Assembly (NCBI GenBank): GCA_938005655.1
Contig: CALLNA010000240.1
Location: 1-7,306 of the forward strand
DNA: 7,306 bases
From: an uncultured Novosphingobium sp.
Lineage (GTDB): Bacteria > Pseudomonadota > Alphaproteobacteria > Sphingomonadales > Sphingomonadaceae
Reading direction: 5' to 3'
The notes under the pieces were generated by a model, which was not told the DNA's origin, ran no database searches, and saw nothing but the letters and a program-made list of their open reading frames with translations. Below, piece by piece: positions 1 to 5,982 of this stretch (its first letter is position 1; every line of letters starts with the position of its first letter). Both the position numbers and the translations under genes were made by a program.

Positions 1-259
1 GTGGCTATCGCACCTCGCCGCCGATCCGGCGAGCCGCTCCAAGACCTCGGTCTGCCTCTCGGTCGAGGGCGCCGACGCCGACTTCATCAAGGCCTTCGCC
101 GGCCTGCTGGAGAAGGAAGGCGCGGCCTATGACGTGGCCGGCTATCGCGACGCCCCTCCGGGCCTGCGCGTGTGGTGCGGCGCGACCGTCGACGCCGCCG
201 ACATCGAGGCGCTCGGCCCTTGGCTCGACTGGGCCTACGAGACGACCAGGAACGCCTGA
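1..259 (+). CDS. serC: Phosphoserine aminotransferase, C-terminal part (5' end outside window)
   Basis: Partial gene: the reading frame is open from base 2 and stops at TGA 257-259, giving 85 visible residues. SerC is a cytoplasmic PLP enzyme that transfers an amino group from glutamate to 3-phosphohydroxypyruvate, giving phosphoserine (second step of serine synthesis). The visible part matches the C-terminal small domain of the alphaproteobacterial SerC type: RSKTSVCLSVEG near the start, GLLEKEGAAYDVAGYRDAPP in the middle, then GLRVWCGATV and IEALGPWLDWAYE at the end. The PLP-binding lysine lies upstream of the window. The gene directly downstream is serA, whose product makes the SerC substrate, which supports the call. 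A long palindrome, not a promoter-sized gap, separates the two genes, so they are probably cotranscribed. Confidence 0.93.
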   Translation, partial: WLSHLAADPASRSKTSVCLSVEGADADFIKAFAGLLEKEGAAYDVAGYRDAPPGLRVWCGATVDAADIEALGPWLDWAYETTRNA

Positions 260-263
260 TTTG

Positions 264-348
264 CGTCACCCCGGCCTTGAGCCGGGGTCCCGCTTCCTCA
301 CTTCCCTCCCGCACACGAGCGGGACCCTAGCTCAAGGCCGGGGTGACG
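264..348. repeat. Long imperfect palindrome between serC and serA (sphingomonad-type intergenic repeat)
   Basis: Two 31-nt arms, 264-294 and 318-348, are reverse complements except at two positions (283/329 is C-A, 284/328 is G-T, a G-U wobble in RNA). The loop is 23 nt (295-317). The left arm also contains its own small hairpin: CCCCGGC (269-275), loop CTTGA, GCCGGGG (281-287). The same internal hairpin is weakened in the right arm by the two changes. The element fills most of the 102-nt spacer and ends one base before the purine-rich ribosome site of serA. From memory, motifs of this kind recur between genes in sphingomonad genomes, so it is probably a member of a dispersed repeat family. 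As RNA it would form a very stable hairpin. Confidence 0.85.
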
Positions 349-353
349 AAGGA
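349..353 (+). promoter_or_regulatory. serA ribosome binding site, abutting the palindrome
   Basis: AAGGA lies 8 nt upstream of the serA ATG at 362. It starts at the base right after the 3' arm of the long palindrome. It fixes ATG 362 as the start; the protein beginning there (MTKPKVLISD) matches the normal SerA N-terminus. Confidence 0.7.
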
Positions 354-361
354 ACCAAGAC

Positions 362-1945
362 ATGACTAAGCCCAAAGTCCTCATTTCCGACAAGATGGAC
401 CCCAACGCCGCCGCGATCTTCCGCGAGCGCGGCTGCGACGTCGAGGAGATCACCGGCCTCAAGCCCGATGAGCTCAAGGAGATCATCGGCAAGTACGACG
501 GCCTCGCGATCCGCTCCTCGACCAAGGTGACGCAGGAGATACTCGACGCCGCGACCAACCTCAAGGTCATCGGCCGCGCCGGCATCGGCGTCGACAACGT
601 CGACATCCCCGCCGCTTCGGCCAAGGGCGTCGTGGTGATGAATACGCCGTTCGGCAACTCGATCACCACGGCCGAGCACGCCATCGCCCTGATGTTCGCG
701 CTCGCCCGCCAGCTTCCCGAGGCCGACGCCTCGACCCAGGCCGGCAAATGGGAGAAGAACCGCTTCATGGGCGTCGAGGTCACGGGCAAGACCCTGGGCC
801 TGATCGGCGCGGGCAACATCGGCTCGATCGTCGCCAGCCGCGCGCTCGGCCTCAAGATGAAGGTCGTCGCCTTCGATCCCTTCCTCACCCCGGAGCGCGC
901 GGTGGAGAGGGGCGTCGAGAAGGCCGCCCTCGACCCCCTGCTGGCCAGGGCGGACTTCATCACCCTGCACACGCCGCTGACCGACCAGACCCGCAACATC
1001 CTCTCGAAGGAGAACCTCGCCAAGACCAAGCCCGGCGTGCGGATCATCAACTGCGCGCGCGGCGGCCTGGTCGACGAGGCGGCGCTCAAGGAAGCGCTGG
1101 ATTCGGGCCATGTCGCGGGCGCGGCGCTCGACGTGTTCCAGACCGAACCGGCCAAGGAATCGCCGCTGTTCGGCACGCCGAACTTCATCTGCACCCCGCA
1201 CCTCGGCGCCTCGACCAACGAGGCCCAGGTCAACGTCGCCCTCCAGGTGGCTGAGCAGATGGCCGACTACCTCGTCACCGGCGGCGTCACCAACGCGCTC
1301 AACATGCCCTCGCTCTCGGCCGAGGAAGCGCCGAAGCTCAAGCCCTACATGGCGCTTGCCGAGCGGCTCGGTTCGCTGATCGGCCAGCTCGCCCACGACA
1401 ACCTCGACAAGCTGTCGATCGAGGTCGAGGGCGCGGCCGCCCAGCTCAACATCAAGCCGATCACCGGCGCGGTGCTCTCGGGCCTGATGCGGCGCTATTC
1501 GGACACGGTGAACATGGTCAACGCGCCGTTCCTCGCCAAGGAGCGCGGGATGGACGTGCGCGAGGTCCGGCATGACCGCGAGGGCGTGTACCACACCCTG
1601 GTCCGCGTCACCGCCACGACCAGCCAGGGCGAGCGCTCGGTCGCCGGCACCCTGTTCGCCAACACCGCCCCGCGCCTCGTCGAGATCTTCGGCGTCGGCA
1701 TCGAGGCGGACCTCGAAGGCGACATGCTCTACATCGTCAACCAGGACGCCCCCGGCTTCATCGGCCGGATCGGCACCCTGCTCGGCGAATCCGGCATCAA
1801 CATCGGCACCTTCCACCTCGGCCGCCGCGAGGCCGGCGGCGAGGCGGTCCTGCTGCTCTCGGTCGACAGCCGCGTGCCGCAGGAAGTGCTCGACGCCGCC
1901 AGCAAGCTGCCCGGCGTCCGCACGGTGAAGGCCCTGGCGTTCTGA
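362..1945 (+). CDS. serA: D-3-phosphoglycerate dehydrogenase with ASB and ACT domains
   Basis: 527 residues, the usual length of the long (type I) SerA. It oxidises 3-phosphoglycerate to 3-phosphohydroxypyruvate with NAD+, the committed step of serine synthesis in the cytoplasm. Domains: split substrate-binding domain (about 1-98 and 290-317), Rossmann NAD domain (about 99-289) with GAGNIG at 149-154, intervening/ASB regulatory domain (about 318-450) and ACT domain (about 455-527, beginning YIVNQDAPGFIGRIG). The catalytic set of the D-2-hydroxyacid dehydrogenase family is present: Arg233 (in NCARGG), Glu262 (TEP) and His280 (PHLG). The substrate-side RSSTKV (51-56) and the GRAGIGVDNVD segment (71-81) are also there. 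The ACT domain suggests effector control, often serine feedback in this family, but the ligand cannot be read from sequence. It lies between serC and hisZ on one strand. No frameshift or missing key residue. Confidence 0.97.
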   Translation: MTKPKVLISDKMDPNAAAIFRERGCDVEEITGLKPDELKEIIGKYDGLAIRSSTKVTQEILDAATNLKVIGRAGIGVDNVDIPAASAKGVVVMNTPFGNSITTAEHAIALMFALARQLPEADASTQAGKWEKNRFMGVEVTGKTLGLIGAGNIGSIVASRALGLKMKVVAFDPFLTPERAVERGVEKAALDPLLARADFITLHTPLTDQTRNILSKENLAKTKPGVRIINCARGGLVDEAALKEALDSGHVAGAALDVFQTEPAKESPLFGTPNFICTPHLGASTNEAQVNVALQVAEQMADYLVTGGVTNALNMPSLSAEEAPKLKPYMALAERLGSLIGQLAHDNLDKLSIEVEGAAAQLNIKPITGAVLSGLMRRYSDTVNMVNAPFLAKERGMDVREVRHDREGVYHTLVRVTATTSQGERSVAGTLFANTAPRLVEIFGVGIEADLEGDMLYIVNQDAPGFIGRIGTLLGESGINIGTFHLGRREAGGEAVLLLSVDSRVPQEVLDAASKLPGVRTVKALAF

Positions 1946-1950
1946 TCGGC

Positions 1951-1981
1951 TCCCCTCCCGCTTGCGGGAGGGGAGACTTTT
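1951..1981 (+). terminator. GC-rich hairpin plus short T-run between serA and hisZ (possible terminator or attenuator)
   Basis: Perfect inverted repeat: arm TCCCCTCCCGC (1951-1961), TT, arm GCGGGAGGGGA (1964-1974). With a 4-nt loop this is a 10-bp stem. GAC and TTTT (1978-1981) follow, giving a Rho-independent-terminator shape with a short T-run. It starts 5 nt after the serA stop. The hisZ start is only 36 nt past the stem, leaving no room for a hisZ promoter behind it. Partial termination, mRNA 3'-end protection or a plain repeat element are all possible. Confidence 0.6.
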
Positions 1982-1996
1982 GCGCCTTGCGCCGCT

Positions 1997-2001
1997 AAAG
2001 G
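1997..2001 (+). promoter_or_regulatory. hisZ ribosome binding site that decides the start
   Basis: AAAGG (within CTAAAGG) is 8 nt upstream of ATG 2010. It favours this start over an in-frame TTG at 1962, which lies inside the hairpin loop and would add 16 residues unlike any HisZ N-terminus. Confidence 0.6.
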
Positions 2002-2009
2002 CCCCGCCC

Positions 2010-3146
2010 ATGGAAGACACCGATCGCGACCTGCTGCCCGAGGGGCTCGAAGACCGCTTGCCGGCAAGCGCCGCCGTCGCTGCGCGCGTGACGCGGGCGA
2101 TCATCGACGTCATGGACGGCCACGGCTACGACCGGGTCCAGCCGCCAGGCCTCGAGTTCGAGAAGTCGCTGGCGAGCCGCATGGCCGGGGTCCAGCCCCG
2201 GCGGATGTTCCGCTTCGTCGATCCGGCCAGCCTGCGGACCCTGGCCCTGCGCTCGGACATCACGCCCCAGATCGGCCGCATCGCCGCGACCAGCCTGGCC
2301 GGTGCGGCGCGGCCGCTGCGGCTGTGCTACGCGGGCCAGGTCGTCACGATCAAGGGCGACGGGCTCGACCCCACGCGCGAGCGGCTGCAACTCGGCGCCG
2401 AGCTGATCGGCAACGATGGCGTCGAGGCGGCGGGCGAGGTGGTCGCCATGGCCATCGCCGCCTTGCAGGCGGCCGGCGCGACCGGCCTGTCGGTCGACTT
2501 CACCCTGCCCGACCTGGTCGACGCCCTGGCCGCGAAGGCCCTGCCGCTCGCCCCGGACCGGATCGAGGCGGTGCGCCGCGAACTGGACGCCAAGGACGCG
2601 GGCGGTCTCGTCGCCGCAGGGGGCGAGGCCTACCTGCCGCTGCTCTACGCCACCGGGCCGTTCGATGAGGCGATCCGCACCCTTGCGGCGATCGACGCGG
2701 CCCATAGTCCGGGGGGCGGCGTCTTGGCGGAGCGCATCGCCGCGCTGCGCCAGATCGCCGCGCGCGTCACCGGCACGGCGCGGCTGACGCTCGACCCCAG
2801 CGAGCGCCACGGCTTCGAGTACCAGTCCTGGTTCGGCTTCACGATCTACGCCGAGGGCGTGCGCGGCGCGCTGGGCCGGGGCGGCTCCTACCGCATCCTT
2901 GCCAAGGACGGCGGCGACGAGCCTGCGATCGGCTTCTCGCTCTACCCCGACCCGCTGATCGACGTCCTCGCCGCGGGCGAGCCCCCGCGCGATGCCCTGT
3001 TCCTGCCGCTGGGCCATGACGCCGAAACCGCCGCCCGCCTCCGCGCCGTCGGCTGGCGCACCGTCGCCGCACTCGGCGAAGGCGACGACGCCCGCGCGCT
3101 CGGCTGTACGCATCGGCTGGAGGGCAGGGAAGCGGTGCGGCTCTAG
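2010..3146 (+). CDS. hisZ: ATP phosphoribosyltransferase regulatory subunit HisZ
   Basis: 378 residues from ATG 2010, within the normal HisZ range. HisZ is a catalytically inactive paralogue of histidyl-tRNA synthetase. It pairs with short-form HisG in the cytoplasm to make active, histidine-regulated ATP phosphoribosyltransferase, the first step of histidine synthesis. Visible family marks: DLLPEGLEDRLP (7-18) at the N-terminus, LRSDITPQIGRI (80-91, class II synthetase-like core), RERLQLGAELIG (123-134), GFEYQSWFGFTIYAEG (268-283), LGRGGSY (288-294) and AIGFSLYPD (306-314). A tRNA-binding C-terminal domain of the HisRS type is not seen; the protein ends about 65 residues after the last core motif. 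HisRS itself is the main alternative, but the QSWFGFTIYAEG and LGRGGSY forms fit HisZ. The gene is 64 nt downstream of serA and the other his genes are not in the window. A short-form HisG elsewhere in the genome is implied. Confidence 0.93.
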   Translation: MEDTDRDLLPEGLEDRLPASAAVAARVTRAIIDVMDGHGYDRVQPPGLEFEKSLASRMAGVQPRRMFRFVDPASLRTLALRSDITPQIGRIAATSLAGAARPLRLCYAGQVVTIKGDGLDPTRERLQLGAELIGNDGVEAAGEVVAMAIAALQAAGATGLSVDFTLPDLVDALAAKALPLAPDRIEAVRRELDAKDAGGLVAAGGEAYLPLLYATGPFDEAIRTLAAIDAAHSPGGGVLAERIAALRQIAARVTGTARLTLDPSERHGFEYQSWFGFTIYAEGVRGALGRGGSYRILAKDGGDEPAIGFSLYPDPLIDVLAAGEPPRDALFLPLGHDAETAARLRAVGWRTVAALGEGDDARALGCTHRLEGREAVRL

Positions 3147-3152
3147 CCCATA

Positions 3153-3176
3153 TCCCCTCCTCTGAAGCGGAAGGGA
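3153..3176. terminator. Imperfect hairpin between convergent hisZ and carboxylesterase genes
   Basis: Arms TCCCCTCC (3153-3160) and GGAAGGGA (3169-3176) pair at 7 of 8 positions around an 8-nt loop. There is no T-run. It occupies the 39-nt gap between two convergent genes, so it could act as a weak terminator in both directions. It has the same 24-nt length and nearly the same outer arms as the hairpin at 1951-1974, so it looks like a decayed member of the same element family. Confidence 0.4.
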
Positions 3177-3185
3177 GTCAGGGTC

Positions 3186-4583
3186 CTACTTCCCCGCCGT
3201 CAGCGGGTCTCGTCCGACGCGGGGCTTGCCGTCGGCGGCGAAGTCCATGATGACGTCGGCGGCTGGATCGTAGCGCGGCCATTGGGGCAGGCCGGCGCCG
3301 TTCGGGTTTCCTGTCCTGGCGAAGTTGACCAGGTAGTCGCTGATCGCATTGCCCATCGCGTTGTCGCGCGGAGTGGTCGCGGGGCCGTACTTGATTGCCT
3401 GGGTGTCGAAGAAGAACGGGATGTCGCTGGCGTGCTGCGCGCCGGGCGTCTTGAGCGATTCGGCGACGTAGGAGAAGCGGTAGGCATAGACCGGCAGGCC
3501 CTGCCTGGCGATCGCGCCGCCCAGGGTCCGGACGCCGGTGATCATGGAGCCGGCATCGCCGCCGATGTCGGCGCTGGTCGCCCCGATCATCACCGGGCCC
3601 TTGGTGAAGGTGCCCGCGCGGTAGGCGGTCGGCACGTCGATCACGATCCGCCCGTCGGTGAAGGGGCTGGAGAAGTCGCGTTTGCCGCCCTGGAACAGCT
3701 TCATCAGGCCGAGGCCGTCCGTCACCTGCTCGGCGCTGAGCGCGCGCATCTTGGCGAGCGCCTGGGGATCGTCGGGGGCGATGCCCTTGCCGGCCATGAA
3801 CTCCGCGCCGATCTGCTCGGCCGTCGCCGGGGTCAGCGCGCCCATGCCCTGGCCGTCGCCGCCGGACATGACCACGGCGCGCCGGACCAGCCCGCGCGAC
3901 AGGGGCGAGGTCAGGACCGTGTGGACCGACATGCCGCCCGCGCTCTCGCCGATCACGGTGATGTTGGCCGGGTCGCCGCCGAACTGGGCGATGTTGCGAT
4001 GGACCCATTTCAGCGCGGCGATCTGGTCGAGGTAGCCGAAGTTGCCGGCGAGGCCGCCGTCCTCGTTCGCTTTGGTCAGCGCCGGATGGGCGAAGGTGCC
4101 GAAGCGCCCGAGCCGGTAGTTGAAGCTGACGACCATCACGCCTTTCCGGGCAAGGTTCGCACCCGAATAGGTCGGCGGCGAGGACCCGCCGTTGACGAAG
4201 CCGCCGCCGTAGATCCACAGCACGACCGGCAGCTTACCCGCAACGCCGGAGGGCTTCCAGACGTTGAGGTATAGGCAATCCTCCGCCGGCGGGGTGCCGA
4301 GCGGCGCGGCGTCTCCGCCGAAGGGCTGCTGCATGCAGTCATGGCCGTAGCGCGTGGCGTCGCGCACGCCCTGCCACTTCGCCGCGGGCTGCGGCGCGCG
4401 CCAGCGCAGCGCGCCGACCGGCGGCGCGGCGAAGGGGATGCCCTTCCAGCTCGCCACGCCGTCCTCGACGCTGCCGCGCGCCTGCCCGCTCTCGGTGCGG
4501 GCGACGGGGCCGGCGGCGGTCTCGGCCAGGGCGGCGGTGGCCGGCACGGTTGCGGCCAGCAGGGCGATCAGGACGGTCTTCAT
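3186..4583 (-). CDS. Secreted type-B carboxylesterase (alpha/beta hydrolase)
   Basis: 465 residues with a signal peptide: MKTVLIALLAATVPATAALA, likely cut after Ala20 (ALA before ETA), so periplasmic or secreted. Predicted to hydrolyse carboxylic esters; the natural substrate is unknown. Family marks in order: GIPFAAPPVGALRWRAPQP (48-66), the EDCLYLNVW signature (101-109, Cys103 probably bonded to Cys83), oxyanion-hole motif WIYGGGF (123-129), nucleophile elbow GESAGG with Ser214, and the GAQHASDIPFFF block with His384. The acid is unusual: the region normally reading like GTxRDEG here is GATSADIGGD, so Asp339 is the best candidate rather than Glu. Only 45 residues separate Asp339 from His384, short for this fold, and the whole protein is shorter than the usual 500 or more. 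The start is ATG 4583 with AAGGGGAG just upstream. It is convergent with hisZ and divergent from the beta-lactamase-like gene; no partner gene indicates its substrate. Confidence 0.9.
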   Translation of the reverse strand: MKTVLIALLAATVPATAALAETAAGPVARTESGQARGSVEDGVASWKGIPFAAPPVGALRWRAPQPAAKWQGVRDATRYGHDCMQQPFGGDAAPLGTPPAEDCLYLNVWKPSGVAGKLPVVLWIYGGGFVNGGSSPPTYSGANLARKGVMVVSFNYRLGRFGTFAHPALTKANEDGGLAGNFGYLDQIAALKWVHRNIAQFGGDPANITVIGESAGGMSVHTVLTSPLSRGLVRRAVVMSGGDGQGMGALTPATAEQIGAEFMAGKGIAPDDPQALAKMRALSAEQVTDGLGLMKLFQGGKRDFSSPFTDGRIVIDVPTAYRAGTFTKGPVMIGATSADIGGDAGSMITGVRTLGGAIARQGLPVYAYRFSYVAESLKTPGAQHASDIPFFFDTQAIKYGPATTPRDNAMGNAISDYLVNFARTGNPNGAGLPQWPRYDPAADVIMDFAADGKPRVGRDPLTAGK

Positions 4584-4908
4584 GGCAGCTCCCCTTGTTC
4601 GCCGCCTTTTTCGGCAGCCGGGCTACTGCCTATGGAACTTCGCCCGGATTGCAAAGGCAAACCCGGTATCGCGGATGCATCGACTCGGCTCATGACGGGC
4701 CAGTTCCTGGCGCTCCGTCGACCCGGCCGATTGCTGCAATATTCCGCCCAACCGGGTGATCGAACGGCGCGCGCAATAGGCGATTTGAGGTCCCGGTTCC
4801 GGCAATCGTCGCCTAAATGGTGGAAATCGCCGCAAAATCAGTGCGATTCATCGCCGCGCGCTTTTTGCCCGTTCCGCATCCGGGTTAAGCCTCTGACAAG
4901 GGTGGACG
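4584..4908. other. Divergent intergenic region between carboxylesterase and serine hydrolase genes
   Basis: 325 bp without a convincing gene, visibly richer in A/T than its surroundings. It must hold the promoters of both flanking genes, but I could not pick out a convincing -35/-10 pair on either strand. At the left end is the carboxylesterase ribosome site (AAGGGGAG on the - strand, 4596-4589). Small symmetric sites are present: GATGCATC (4674-4681), ATTGCTGCAAT (4730-4740) and CCGGTTCCGG (4793-4802). The last is nested inside a bulged inverted repeat, GGCGATT (4779-4785) with AATCGTCGCC (4804-4813). ATCGCCGC occurs twice (4826-4833 and 4850-4857). Short open frames here lack ribosome sites and family features. 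Confidence 0.6.
4898..4902 (+). promoter_or_regulatory. Ribosome binding site for the serine hydrolase GTG start
   Basis: AAGGG is 6 nt upstream of GTG 4909, the best-spaced Shine-Dalgarno-like stretch. The alternatives are GTG 4924 (weak GGTAG upstream) and ATG 4933 (AAGAAG directly touching the start, too close). All three give a working signal peptide, so the start is not settled. Confidence 0.45.
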
Positions 4909-5967
4909 GTGTACGGTAGTCACGTGAAGAAGATGGGTCTCAAATCGCTGTTGTGCGGTGCCCTGGCGTTGGCCGGAGCCTTTGCTCCTGCCGCGTCGGC
5001 GAGCGCCGACGATCTCGAAGCCGCCTTCGATCGCTCGATCGGCCTGGTGCGCCCGGCGAAGCCGGCGGCGCCCGCGCCCTATGCGGTCCAGCCCTACATC
5101 CAGCAGCCGGTCCGCTATTCGAGCCCGCTGGAGGCACAGGTCGCCACTCTGGCCAATGCCGCGCAGGGGCGCATCGGCGTCGCCGCGGTCGATCTCTCCT
5201 CCGGCCGCACCATCTCGGTGCTCGGCAGCCAACCCTTCCCGCTGGCCAGCACCAGCAAGATCGCCATCGTCGCGACCTTCCTCGAAGGCGTCGACCAGGG
5301 CCGCTACCGCCTTTCCGACCAGTATCCGCTGATGATGCCGGTGCCCTCGGCAAAGTTCTCCTCGGCCCAGGCCCCGGTGCGCCCGGGCGCCATGCTCTCG
5401 GCCGAGCGGCTGATCGAGCTGGCCCTGACCCGCAGCGACAACCATGCGACCGACGCGCTGCTCGCCGCGATCGGCGGGCCGGGCGCGGTCAACCGCTGGC
5501 TGGCCCGCGCCGGGATCAGCGGCATCCGCATGGACCGCACGATCGCCACGCTGGTTCGCGACGACGGGGCGATCAACCCGGCGGTCTCGGTCGACGTGCG
5601 CGACAGCGCGACCCCGCTGGCGATGGTCGAGCTGCTCAGCGGCCTCTACCAGGGCCAGTGGCTGAGCCCGTCGAGCCGCTCGGTCCTGCTCGGCGCGATG
5701 AGCCGCTGCGTGACCGGCAAGGGCCGGATGCGCGCCCAGCTTCCCGAGGACGCGCGGATCGCGCACAAGACCGGCACGCTCAACAACACCTCCAGCGACG
5801 TCGGCATCATCGAGAGCCCGGACGGCCGGGCGATCGCCGTCGCGGTCTATACCACGGGGCAGGGCGGCAAGCCCGCCCGCGACGCCCGCATCGCCACGAT
5901 CGCCCGCGCGATCTACGACGGCTATCGCAGCGAATCCTACGGCACGCGCCTCAGCGCCTCGCGCTGA
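4909..5967 (+). CDS. Exported class-A beta-lactamase-fold serine hydrolase lacking the deacylation Glu
   Basis: 352 residues from GTG 4909. The signal peptide has a Lys-bearing n-region, a hydrophobic stretch LLCGALALAGAFAPAA and a likely cut after ASA (residue 33), placing it in the periplasm. Cys16 is not in a proper lipobox. Residues about 34-72 are a Pro/Ala-rich linker, then the class A beta-lactamase-like fold. Active-site motifs: STSK (Ser114 nucleophile, Lys117), SDN (176-178) and KTGT (287-290). Aligning the omega-loop stretch by eye to TEM (TRLDRWEPELN against IRMDRTIATLV), Glu166 becomes Ile212 and Asn170 becomes Val216. The loop up to RDSATP is about 7 residues longer. Without that Glu the usual route of beta-lactam hydrolysis is not available, so it is better called a beta-lactamase-related serine hydrolase, possibly a penicillin-binding or cell-wall enzyme. 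It is divergent from the esterase and convergent with the LON-domain gene. Confidence 0.88.
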   Translation: MYGSHVKKMGLKSLLCGALALAGAFAPAASASADDLEAAFDRSIGLVRPAKPAAPAPYAVQPYIQQPVRYSSPLEAQVATLANAAQGRIGVAAVDLSSGRTISVLGSQPFPLASTSKIAIVATFLEGVDQGRYRLSDQYPLMMPVPSAKFSSAQAPVRPGAMLSAERLIELALTRSDNHATDALLAAIGGPGAVNRWLARAGISGIRMDRTIATLVRDDGAINPAVSVDVRDSATPLAMVELLSGLYQGQWLSPSSRSVLLGAMSRCVTGKGRMRAQLPEDARIAHKTGTLNNTSSDVGIIESPDGRAIAVAVYTTGQGGKPARDARIATIARAIYDGYRSESYGTRLSASR

Positions 5968-5982
5968 TCTTCCGCATCTCCG

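Noticed and set aside
1962..2009. Upstream TTG start that would extend HisZ by 16 residues
   Set aside because: It lies inside the hairpin loop, lacks a ribosome site, and the added residues do not resemble a HisZ N-terminus. ATG 2010 has AAAGG at good spacing.
332..2113. A 593-codon open frame on the - strand covering the whole of serA and the serA-hisZ spacer
   Set aside because: Frame opposite a clearly real, conserved serA. High third-position GC removes stops from antisense frames. The translation is low-complexity (Arg, Gly, Asp, Glu, Val) with no recognisable domain.
1995..3113. A 372-codon - strand open frame opposite hisZ
   Set aside because: Antisense shadow of hisZ with Arg/Gly/Ala-rich translation and no ribosome site or family features.
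3282..4274. A 330-codon + strand open frame opposite the carboxylesterase
   Set aside because: The - strand frame has a signal peptide, the GESAGG elbow and other esterase motifs; the + strand frame has nothing recognisable.
4341..4919. Possible small genes in the divergent intergenic region and over the esterase 5' end
   Set aside because: The short frames have no ribosome sites, no membrane or domain features, and mostly overlap the esterase coding region.
4924..4980. Lipoprotein signal at Cys16 of the serine hydrolase
   Set aside because: The residues before the Cys are Ser-Leu-Leu; a lipobox needs Gly, Ala or Ser just before the Cys. A good type I cleavage site (ASA) lies further on.
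4909..5967. Annotating the beta-lactamase-fold gene as an antibiotic-resistance gene
   Set aside because: The Glu166 and Asn170 positions are Ile and Val, so class A hydrolysis is not supported by the sequence.
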